From Campanula takesimana (taxonomy: Eukaryota; Streptophyta; Magnoliopsida; Asterales; Campanulaceae), in assembly GCA_026119855.1 (NCBI GenBank), contig JAOWBW010000425.1:1499371-1563370 (forward strand): a stretch of DNA of 64,000 nucleotides, read 5' to 3'. Both the position numbers and the translations under genes were made by a program. Shown here one piece after another: positions 44,193-54,510 of the stretch. The number at the start of each line of letters is the position of its first letter. Position 1 is the first letter of the stretch. Under the pieces are notes generated by a model. It was not told the DNA's origin and did no database searches. It worked only from the letters and a program-made list of their open reading frames with translations.

Positions 44193-47100
44193 GATCCAAT
44201 TGAGCAGTATGTACCTCCCAAGTACACTAGCCGCGGTCAAACTAACTTGGGTGACAAGATGATAAGCGATGAAGAGGCTGAAGCCTTTGTACAAGAAAGA
44301 CTCAAGGCTGTTGCACTGAAGCCAAAGGTGATAGGGAAAGAAATCACCACCCCCTCCAATCCAAATTCAGTTAAAGGAAAATAAAAAGTTGTGCCTGTGG
44401 AGAAGGCTATAAAGGATTCCAAACCATCATCTGAAAGCATCAAGCTTAACGCACCAACTATCCCTACCGCATCCATTGCTCCTACCATACCCAAACCAAA
44501 ATCCTTACCCAAATAAAAGACAACTTCTACTGCCCCTACAAAATCTCCAACTCCATCTCTTGAACATTAACCAAAACTAAAACAGTCAAAGCCTCACTCT
44601 ACCGCACCATCAAAACAACCTTCCATACCTTCTAAACCTACCGTATCCTCCACTTTAAAATCCAAGCCCTTCTCATCCAAATATGCAACAAGTCAGGGGG
44701 ACAAATTGTTAAGAAACCTGTTAAGAAGATATCTCACACTCCTAGCCCTGTTAAGATTACCAACAAAGCCAAGGTCTCCAAACAACCATTTCCTGAATTC
44801 AGTTCACCCTTTTTCAACTCAGACAAAGATATTGAAATTGCTCCTCCCAAACTCTCAAAGGAATTTATTTTGGATGCTAGAGCAGAAGATTTTGAAGAAC
44901 TCAGTGCAGGTGATGTGGATGCTAGTGACGAGGTTGCCGTTGAAGATGTTGAAAGTGAAAAGGCTGATGATATTACTGAGAATGACGAGAGTTCTGAAAA
45001 TCATGAGGTTTAAACTGTTCACCAAAAACCTATCGACAAAGGTTTGTTGGATGAAAGCACGGAGGAAGAACCCAAAGATGAAAGCTCTACCGCAAGTGAC
45101 AAACTTGAAAGTGTCAAGGAACTGAGTGTGGATGAAATTGAAGATGAAGAGAATGTATTTGAAAATGATGATCATTTTGTTACGGATGCAGAGGATAAGG
45201 CTGATGACATTCTTGATGGTGCTCCAGTTGATAAACATGTTAAAGAGAAAGAGAAAGTCATTCCTTCTGACGTAATCCCTACCTCTACCGCACCACCAAA
45301 AGCTGCCACACAATCACCCTCTGAACTTATTGCCGCAATCAAACTCCTTACTCAAATGCAAGATGACACTCAGTCTCAAGTTTCTTCTATGGTGTCCAGC
45401 ATGGTTGCTCTTCGAGAAGAACTTAATGAGGTCAAGACTGATCAAGACTCACTTCGTCATGATATTACCGCACTTCCCTCTCAGATGATTTCAACCATTA
45501 AGGGGGAGAGTTAATTCATAACAAAGGCTATCAGAGACACTCTTGCAGGAACCACAAGCTCCAGCTCTGCCGCACCCTCAAGCTCTACCGCACCCCTCAC
45601 TTTTGTTGAGATAAAAGAAGCATTGCGTATGCAAACTGATTCAATCAGTAACAGTGTCGTCAAAGGAGTAAAGTGTTGGAGATTGTGCCTAGACCCTTGA
45701 GAAAGGCCTTACGTTACATCATGTTCTCATTTGTTATGGAGATAACAACCTTGGATTATTATATGTTTTACATGTTTATTATAATAATCCCCATCCCTAG
45801 TACTTATGAATAACTAGTATAAGATAAATTGATGATCATGTGATGATCATGTGTATATGATACAAATTAAACTTATGGGTACTTGTTGTGAACATGTACT
45901 GGACTTAACCCACCTATGAGATTTATGTCATGGTCAGATGTCATAATTAAATCTCATATAGTTATATCATTTGATATCTTTAGACCTGAGATTATCATGA
46001 TCTTCCACATGATGAACATTATGTTTGACGTAGTCAACCGCTACCCTTAACCAGATAGTCATAAAGGCTATGATTGGCATAATCAGATTCTTGTAAGGAA
46101 AAATGATAAGTGAAGATGTAATTTGTCCCTCCCTCAAGAGAGATATCTGCTTGGGCCACTCGAATAGTGAAATTGATGAAATGCATGGCCACGCTCAAAT
46201 GAATTTATGTGTTCAATATCATTTGCTCATATCAATCTACTCGGGATCGAGAAAGCATTGAACGAGATAAGTTGACGTGGACCATGACTTATGTTCAATA
46301 TGATATCGCGTGACAAAGGATTGTGATATGTTCTATGAGGATGAACAAACTTCGTTAAGTTATATTAATTGGGTAATCATGATGGCTTGCTAGAGTCCGC
46401 TCATGATTTATGAGTTTGACCTTGGTTGGACTCATTGCCAACTTAATATAATCATATGGTGGTGCTCAGCCGAGCACATCACATGACTTGGCTGAGCACA
46501 AGTTACAGAATGGGATTGAACAGAGGTGCTCGGCCGAGCACTCTAAAGGACTCGGCCGAAAAGCCCTGTTCAGGCCCAGTTTTCTGATTTCGTGTTTTGA
46601 CGGGTTTTAACTTATTTATCCTAAAGGGTTTAGGATTAATGAGTATAAACACCCCTCTCTAAACCCTAATCATTAAGAGTTGGTATTGTTTCATTATTGG
46701 TAGCCTCCATGTGTTTGAGAAACATATTCTTGAGTTGAGATTGAGAATCAAAAGCTCAAGAACACCAATAAATTCATATAGCCTTTGAAGATTAGAAAAG
46801 CGAGTTTTCTAATCGGTCTAGCAATCCAGATCTAGAATGGTTCTAGATATTCGTTCGCATGTGGATGCACATAGAGGATGCTTGCTTAAGAATCTCAAGT
46901 TCGTGTTCCTGTGATCATGATCCGATGAACGCGAAGAACTAGGAGATCAAATCTAAAGCTTGAAGACTTGAAGATTTTAAGATCCAAAAATTTTAAACGC
47001 ACAACAACGGTTAGTATTCTAAATTCATCTTGCTATTAATTTAATCATCATGAATGGATCTTGGGTCTTAGGGTTTTGTTGATTTTATATTGCCGTCTTC

Positions 47101-47542
47101 CGCTGCACAAGGTGCCTCAAAACCTAACATAAAGGGAGCTGGCAAAGAACTTTCTAGCGCCATGAACCAAGACAAACTTGAAGTGAAACAAGAGCTTCGA
47201 AAAGTCAAATCGTCAATCAAAGAGCACATCATCACTCATACCAATGCCGCGTTGATGGTTGTGGAAGATAAGTTCATGCCGAAGATAAATGCCTTGGCCG
47301 CAGCCATGCAAGTTCAGACCCAGCGCATTGATGTCCTATCAAATAGGGTTAACACAGTGATGAACAGACTCAGCAGATCAGCTAATCAAGAAGGCCATGG
47401 AAATGTTCTTTCTCAAGGTGAAGATGACCTTGAAGGAGATGGGATTGTAATCCCAATTGTGATTCCTGGGTTATCATTTCCCTCCTATCGTTTTCCATTC
47501 TCTCAGAACTCTGAAGACTTTATTGATGTCGACCGCATGTGA
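44193..47542 (+). pseudogene. Relic of SIRE accessory gene, split by solo LTR C
   Basis: It is joined directly to an LTR end, with gag, pol and the N-terminal globular domain missing. Reading starts DPIEQYVPPKYT (compare KYIPPNFT in the intact copy) and continues through Ser/Pro/Thr-rich and acidic stretches with in-frame stops (for example 44382-44384 and 45512-45514). It then enters a conserved coiled coil (LIAAIKLLTQMQDDTQSQV) ending TIKGES, as in the copy at 14758-17574. Solo LTR C interrupts it at 45674-47129. The last 150 codons (47090-47542) carry a second coiled coil and end IVIPGLSFPSYRF, paralleling IIIPGVGLSKKFGYF. It is dead but clearly homologous. Confidence 0.8.
45674..47129 (+). 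mobile_element. Solo LTR C (TGTTGGAG...CTAACA)
   Basis: The element is 1456 bp with target-site duplication TAAAG (45669-45673 and 47130-47134). It is homologous to LTRs A and B (shared CATTGCCAACTTA-TATAATC and GGCTTGCTAGAGTCCGCTCATGA blocks). Between that block and TATA-like TATAAAC (46644-46650) is a cluster of palindromes at 46463-46556: GTGCTCGGCCGAGCAC (perfect 16-mer), GTGCTCAGCCGAGCAC, CTTGGCTGAGCAC and CTCGGCCGA. Confidence 0.88.
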
Positions 47543-47948
47543 TGTGAATCGACCGCATTTAACTGTTTTGTTGTTGGTGTTTCAAAAACAATTTTAGTTT
47601 CTGTTTTATTTAGGTCTGTAAGCTAAAACATTTACTCTTTTGTTTTGTACTCCAATTGCCTGAATGATTTATCTTATTGGAGTATGTTATGTTTGCTTGT
47701 GTTTGATGGATTTCTATCTTACGGTGATTACTTCTCTTGAAATATTTCAAATCTCATTTCTATCGTCTAGGATTAGTTCTTTTGTTTTCTTTATAGGATA
47801 ATAGAAATCTATGACATAGGCTTAGAGTGTGCATTAACTTGGGGCATGAAATTAATAAAATAATATTTTTTGAAAACATGTTATTACCAAGTACAATGAA
47901 TTAGCCTTTGTTATAGTAGGTAATGGTCTCAATCTAATAGGGAGAGAT
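47543..47948 (+). other. Non-coding tail of SIRE-type element with polypurine tract
   Basis: This lies between the accessory-gene relic and the 3' LTR. It ends TAATAGGGAGAGAT (47935-47948), the polypurine tract, close to CAAATAGGGGGAGAT in the other SIRE-type element. Confidence 0.7.
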
Positions 47949-49060
47949 TGTTGGGTATGCCTACTATAAACCACTCCTATTACCTTAATTTGATTGATTC
48001 CATAACCTAATTTTATATCTTGTGGACTTTAGGATATATTGTAAGAATTACATGTACTTCATTTAGAATAGTCCCTTCTAGTTTGATAGGCTTAGTAGAT
48101 TAGGACCCTCAATTTTTCAAGTCTGAAGATATGCGGTCAAGACCTTGTCTACCGCATCATACGTCTGCCGCATGCATGGATCATGTCTACCGCATGTACC
48201 AATCTTCCGTGATCAAGTCTACCGCAGACTTGACTCTACCGCATGTGGTTGAACCTCTAGTTAATCAAGTTTGGTTCAAATTAACTATGGTCACACTAGT
48301 GTCCATACCCTTGGTTAGTTTAGAACGTTACAAAATTCAAACTTCAAATTTGAATACAACTGTCATCCAACGACTACAACAGTACAGTTGGACCACCACT
48401 CTATGCAACAAAATGACAACTCAGACTGAGCTCCAATTAGACATCAACATCTCATTGTCCTCCAAACTTATCCTCCAAGAATTCAAACGGCTAGTTTCTC
48501 ATTCAAGGCTATAAATAGACCTTGAGTTCTTCATTGAACAATTGCTGAGATTCTAAGAGAGAAATTGCTGTTGAAATTCTTGGTGATTGAAGATCATACT
48601 CAAGATTTCCAGAATCCTTTGAATCTTCAAGCGTTCACCTTCAAACCTTCATAGATCTTCAGCAACATTCTAGTCATCTCAAGCCTTGTAACACATAAGA
48701 TTCATTAGGCTCTAAAATCATATAGTGTTTATACAAACCATTGTGAATTGTGTTTATGTTTCCCATATTGCCTAAACTAAAATCTGACTAACTTATCATT
48801 TGTCAAAATTTCCAAGACACTAATTTTCAATCTCTCAACCCACCGCACTTTGAACCTATCTCATTCTACCTACCGCACTTCGAATCTACAACATTGTTCT
48901 ATCCAAAATCAACTCAAGTACTTTTTAACGAAAACTTCCGCTGTGCATATTACACGACCGCGTGGTTTATCATTGACCGCATATTTTGAAAAAGGGTTGA
49001 AATTTTAAGTAGGCTATTCACCCCCCTCTAGCCTATTTTTCATACCCTTGTTGGCTAACA
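47949..49060 (+). mobile_element. 3' LTR of second SIRE-type element, CTACCGCA type
   Basis: The LTR is 1112 bp and begins TGTTGGGTATGCC, ending CTAACA. The TATA-like box TATAAATAG is at 48510-48518. CTACCGCA and related motifs recur at 48128-48245, with TTGACCGCA and CTACCGCA copies again at 48840-48985. It is shorter than the LTRs of the minus-strand element because the middle is deleted (the jump is near 48725). Confidence 0.85.
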
Positions 49061-49420
49061 TCTATCAATAACAAGTTTTTATATATTCATTAAGATAATA
49101 AAATTAAATTATCGCTCAAATTTTTTCCATAACAATATTTAAAAAAAAAAAATTGAAACACTGCTTTAGGACGGATAGAGTATACACAACTACAATTAAT
49201 TGATTAATTCTTGTACCATTACTATTTATTTATTTATTTATATTGAAGGATTTAGGAAATATAATGGTTTTTCTTTTTTTTTTTCTTTTTTTTTATTTGG
49301 CTTTGGGCCGATTGAATTTTCCTAGTTGGCTAAGAAAAAAATACTCAAATTAAAATTTGGGCTAAAATCTAAATTGTTTATTATTAAACTAACAAATTAG
49401 ATAAATATGGACCCATCATA
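49061..49420. other. AT-rich stretch without gene
   Basis: Poly-A and poly-T rich; no coding or repeat feature is recognised beyond short homopolymers. Confidence 0.5.
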
Positions 49421-49706
49421 TACTCCCTCGGTCCCACCTCACTTGAGACTTAAGAGGTGGACATAATAACTAAAGAAAAAGAATAAAATAAGAAAATGTG
49501 TGGTAGAAAATGAAAAGAGAAAATAAATGGGGTAAATAGTTGTGTTTGTTGAATAAATTGAGTTGTATAAAATGAAGAGAGAGAATGAGTGGTGTGGTAG
49601 ATTCAATATAAAATTATTAAAAGTTGACTATTTTGGAAAGGTGTCAAGTAAACTGAAACGGACCAAAATGAAAATAAGTCTCAAGTAAGCTGAAACGGAG
49701 GAAGTA
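49421..49706. mobile_element. MITE, TACTCCCTCGGTCCC ends
   Basis: The left end is TACTCCCTCGGTCCCACCTCACTTGAGACTT. The right end is its imperfect complement (AAGTCTCAAGTAAGCTGAAACGGAGGAAGTA). It is about 286 bp, AT-rich and flanked by TA, consistent with a Stowaway-like element. Confidence 0.75.
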
Positions 49707-49731
49707 CTTACATAATAAAAAATTTGGGATC

Positions 49732-49867
49732 CTAAAAATTAGCTACGTGTTTTGTGGGGGCCTTAGGATTTTGCGTTAGTGGCCTAATGCATTGGCCTAA
49801 TGCATTATGTATTAGGCCACTAACGCAATGTCCTAAGGCCCCCACAAAACACGTAGCTAATTTTTAG
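49732..49867. repeat. Long near-perfect hairpin, 57-bp arms
   Basis: The arms 49732-49788 and 49811-49867 pair over 57 bp with two mismatches around a 22-base loop. Arm motifs include CTACGTGTTTTGTGGGGGCC and GCGTTAGTGGCC. There is no ORF. It could be a small MITE or foldback element. Confidence 0.88.
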
Positions 49868-50104
49868 AAATTGAATACGTTAAGAAGAGTGAAATTTATG
49901 CCAAAATCACCGAATACAGGCTGACCTTATGCATGAAATCTATGCCAAAATAGGAAGAGTGAAATCTATGCCAAAATCACTGAATACAGGGCTGACCTTA
50001 TGCATGAAATCTATGCCAAAATCACCGAATACAGATAAGGTCAGCCCTGTATTCGGTGACTTTGACATAGATTTCACTCTTCCTAACGTATTCAATTTCT
50101 AAGT
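49866..50104. repeat. Second adjacent foldback, arms ~67 bp, with internal direct repeats
   Basis: 49866-49932 pairs with 50038-50104 (TTAGAAATTGAATACGTTA against TAACGTATTCAATTTCTAA, then GAAGAGTGAAAT and ACCGAATACAGG). Between the arms the same CTATGCCAAAATCAC-GAATACAG segment is repeated directly twice more. It shares its first two bases with the end of the preceding hairpin. Confidence 0.85.
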
Positions 50105-51105
50105 AGCAATTCTAATGTGGCACATAAACTCCTAATTTTACGACTACTATTTTAAAGCTTGTCGGTTGAGCGACGCGTTCAAAATAAATTTTAAAAAAAA
50201 ATAGTTTTTTTTTTTTAAAAAAATTTGTCCTTTTTAGCCGCTCCAAATAGTATTAAAAAAAACTCCGTTTTAAAAAATCTCCGTTTTTAAAAGGGTGGAT
50301 CACACAAGCCCTTAATGATGTATTTAATCAAATATAGAGGTTGAAATTGTGAAATATTTAACCATTGACCATATTTTGGCAATGGAGAATGGGGTAGTAA
50401 ACAATTGATTTATATGTACTTTCTCCGTCCCAAAATAATTTTTATATTTTTTTTTCCTCTAAAGGTATTTTAAAAATTAAGTTTAAGTTGACTAAATTAT
50501 CTTAATAAAAATTTAAAAATTCTTATTAATATAACTTCAACAATACTATTCCAATTTTTTTTTAAATAATTACATTAATATAAATTTAGTGCTCAAAATA
50601 GCTTCGTAGTAACTACGAAAAAAGTACTAAGATGCTAATAGGTAAGGACATGTACTAGCGAATTAAGACTCATCATCTAATCATCTTATACTTTTCTTTT
50701 CTAATACAACACTACTTATGAGCTACATCGTCTCAACGAAAAAACATTTACACGTGTAATTGACTTATAAGCCATGAAATAGGGTGAGAGCCCACTAGAT
50801 ATTACTATCAAAAAAGAACCCACACATGTGCCCATGGGTAATATAAGGTGTCGAGATATTTCCATATAATTGTGATTAGTGGTAATTAGAGTATTATGAA
50901 ATTCCATATCAAAAACATCTTCTCATGTGTAGGAGGGTTGCATAACTTGTCTTCTTCCTTAATAACAAAAACCACATAAAACTTATAACATGTGAAAATT
51001 TTGCTCATGAATTGTACTTGTCATGATTTGAAGATATATTTTGTTATTTTCTATATAATATCTTTTATTTTTTTGAGAATCTTTAAAATTGTGATAGTTC
51101 AATGT
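50105..51105. other. AT-rich DNA with a partial MITE
   Basis: TACTTTCTCCGTCCC at 50416-50430 resembles one end of a Stowaway-like MITE; no clean partner end was found. No gene is seen. Confidence 0.45.
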
Positions 51106-51344
51106 ACTAGTAGGTAACCCGTGCTCTGCACGAGAATCTATTCCGTTAATATTTTTTGTATTTTCCTTTTTTGATGTTTTTAATTGATAAATTAACATAA
51201 TAATTTTATTTCAAAATATATGTATATTTTAAATTAATCAAAACATTTTCATAGCTTTGGTTGTACATAGTTGTAATAAATATATTTTTTAATTAATTTA
51301 GAAGTACATTTAAGTCTGTTGTATGAATATTTCAAAAAACCTAA

Positions 51345-51830
51345 TGGTATTAATAGTAATAGTTAACATATATAATAACTATTATGATTAAATAATATAA
51401 TTAATAGTAATAGTTAATATATATTGTAACAATTATGATTAACTAATACTATTAATAATAATAATTAACTTATATAGTAATTATTATAGTTAACAATTAT
51501 AATTAACTGATACTATTAATAGTATTAGTTAGTTATAATAGTTAAATATTACTCCCTCCGTCCCGGAGTAAGAGTCTTATCTCCCATTTGCACGAAAATT
51601 AATATAGTTAACTATATTAGTTACCTATTATAGTAACTATTACTATTATAAGTATTAGTTAACTACAATAGTTATTTATTATAGTAACTATTACTATTAT
51701 AAGTATTAGTTACTATAGTAGTTAACTATATTAGTTACCTATTATAGTAACTATTACTATTATAAGTATTAGTTAACTATAGTATTTAACTATAATAGTT
51801 ACCCTATATAGTAACTAATACTATTAGCTA
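51345..51830. repeat. AT minisatellite of TAGTAACTATTA / TTAACTATA units
   Basis: Imperfect repeats of about 60 bp are built from TAGTTAACTATA and TAGTAACTATTACTATTATAAG, with strong self-complementarity. A MITE end (ACTCCCTCCGTCCCGGAGTA) is embedded at 51552-51571. The array lies within a segment starting CTAGTAGGTAACCCGTGCTC (51107), a phrase often seen at ends of plant dispersed repeats. Confidence 0.75.
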
Positions 51831-52636
51831 AGAAAAAAAAATTAAAAAGTCTCTTATTTATAAGAGTGGTAATGATGTGGCAATAACAAATGCAACCTTT
51901 CTCTAAGACTTGTTTATGTGGCAACACCATGACTCTCCTCACCAACTTTAATATATATATATATATATATATTTCTTTTGCTTCTTATACGAATTAATAA
52001 GAATAGCTCTTCAATCAGAAGAAATGTTATTTGAGGAGTAGCCCACTAGTAGACCTGATGATTCACTGATTCTATTCGATTTCATGTTTTCCCTTAATAT
52101 TAAATGAAAGAAATTAAGTAATAAAATTTGTTTATAGACGGAAGAGCATGGTAAAAAAAAAAATAGTTATAGCTAGAATCTACGAAGTAAGACAACTTAT
52201 GACCGAGAAAAAACAAAGGGTTTAGCAAATGACTAATAAGTTGTTTTTTTCAAAGTATAACCTTTACGATAGTACTCCCATACAAATACACACTAACAAG
52301 TATCCGATAATCAATAAAATCACTTAATAAAATCACTTAATAAAATTAACAGTCTCTATTTCTTTCTCTCTCACTCATACTAAACTTATATAGATATTTC
52401 TTGGCCGTCTGACATGACATTTGAAGATCAATAAAATCACTTAATAAAATTAACAGTCTCTATTGAAGGCGTCAAAAGTCGATGCCGTCTTTCAGCTTTA
52501 ATCTGACAATCATCATTAATGGAAATAGTTACTATTAAGGTTAATACATATTGGAGACATATTGACCTAATTCCATACCAACCAAAATGAAATGCCAAAA
52601 ATCTAGCAAGGGAACCCTAGAATGATAGGAGTAGGA
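51831..52636. other. AT-rich stretch without gene
   Basis: It contains a TA microsatellite (51952-51971) and a direct repeat of AATAAAATCACTTAATAAAA (52313-52360 and 52429-52460). No coding feature is recognised. Confidence 0.5.
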
Positions 52637-53280
52637 TATTAATCGGGTTTTGCATATTGAAACTAGCAAAAGCATAAACGGCCCCCCGTCCTCTTTGCGG
52701 GTCATCCATATTCTTAGGTGAGGTTATGGTTTATTTAAGGCCTACCACTTGTAATAGTGATTCCTAAATTTAACATGTAACATGATAGCAACCTCCTTTG
52801 AAAATGTACACGTTTGTTTTATTTTAGTTTTCGTTATCTCAATTATGATAAAAAGTTGTGTGAGACGGTCTCACATGTGAGACGGGTCTCGTTGAGAGAG
52901 TAAATGGTTTGCCCCCTACGGGCGGAGCGGGGTATAAGCCTATTTCCTATCTCATCGAGATCCGTCTCATGTGTAAAACCGTCTCAAACAAGACTTTATC
53001 TTCAATTAATTGATATTCTTAGATGAGGTTATGATTAAACTTTTTTTTTTTTTTTTTTTTTTTTGTGTGTCATGTAATAAATTTATGTTAGAGATTGAGA
53101 GATATAATCAATCTCCAAATCAAATAACGAATATGGGTAGTTTTTGGAGGAAACTAGTTTATCACTAAGTTTTCAGAAAGTCCGTTTTTTTTCTACTTTC
53201 CAAACATTTGGCAAACATTTAGTAAAAGTTTGAAAAAATAAGACTTTTTATAATTTAAGGAGAAACTAGATTCCCCAAAA
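52637..53280. repeat. Duplicated block, copy 1
   Basis: It matches 60101-60740 almost base for base apart from small indels and a longer poly-T at 53041-53064. It contains a MITE (52852-52998) and the first part of the LTR starting at 53086. Confidence 0.88.
52852..52998. mobile_element. MITE with GTGTGAGACGGTCTCACA ends, copy 1
   Basis: The left end AAAGTTGTGTGAGACGGTC and the right end GACCGTCTCAAACAAGACTTT-type sequence are inverted partners. A subterminal GAGACGGGTCTCG pairs with CGAGATCCGTCTC. It is about 147 bp. The second copy is at 60316-60460 inside the duplicated block. Confidence 0.75.
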
Positions 53281-54510
53281 TCTTGTAAAAGAATATTTAG
53301 TTGCATAATCAACTTAGAATAGTTACCTTAGTTAAAAGTAGTTTCAATTAAAAACTATATTTACTAATAGAATAAGGAGATTTGTTAAAATCTTTATGTA
53401 ATTAGAAATCATATATTTATGGGCATAAATATGAGTCTTTAGCTTTGTAACCTTTGAGACGAAGTAATACATGATATACTTTGAGGTCTCCATATTTTGT
53501 CATGGTATCAAAGCTTTATGATCCAAAATGTCTCTATATTTTGAGAAAATACTATCACGATCATCATCATGACCGAGTCCGGCCAACCAGTTGATTGAAC
53601 AGCCGGCGAAACATACCCCTTCTCAACGAACTCCTCCATCAAAACCTTTGAATGCTTTATCTCCAGTAAATCGCCGGAACAAGAAGGATCAGGATTTGTT
53701 TCTAAACAGAAGCATCAAAGACCGATTACAAAGGTTGGCTTCTTTTATTAAAAAAAAATATTTTTCCTTGTTTTTTAGCTAGAATTGTTTCTTCCTCAAA
53801 TATCCCGGCCACCACCATAGTGATGGTCCAACCACCACACAACCATGTTGAATTCACTTTCACTGAAAAACTATTGTGGATGCTTCTTCACGGCACAGGA
53901 TGTGCATGACAAATGCGTTGATGGCATACCACCATTTGTCCGGTGAAAACCCGAAAGGCGCTTAGGCAAAAGGTGGGGATTGAGTAATAAAACATCTTAC
54001 ATTCACCGGAGAGAAGACATAAGGGGGGTTTGGAGTTTCGGGTAGGATTTACACTATTGGAGTAGGGGGTTCGGATAGTGGAGTTTAGGTTAGAAAATCC
54101 TCGTTCGTTTTTGGAGAAATAAGGGGGTGTTGGTGTTTTGTTACGAGGTAAGTTTTATGCTTAATTATAAATCATACAAAAACTTTATTTATGAGGGAGA
54201 TAGTAGTATGAGGTAAGCGTGAAGGAAATTTAGGACATTTTTAATTTCCCTAAGCTTTTGAGTGGGCATTTAGTTTGGATACCATTTATTATGATGTTGG
54301 TATCGAGCTAATGTCATTGCTATTATTTTTTTGAGGAGTTATAAGGAGACAGAGTTTCTACACTTCGTGATTTTTATTGTTGATTTATGTTTGATGGTTT
54401 AGAGGATACTAGGAATCATCTTCTTCCATCCTACGCTATTAGACCGATGTTTTGAATGGAGTTAGGATTTTTATTGTTGATTTATGTTTGATGTTTTGAG
54501 TGGGAGAATT

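Noticed and set aside
43977..44384. 135-aa ORF crossing the end of a SIRE-type LTR
   Set aside because: The first half is LTR DNA and the second half is the accessory-gene relic; the fusion is a by-product of the deletion junction.
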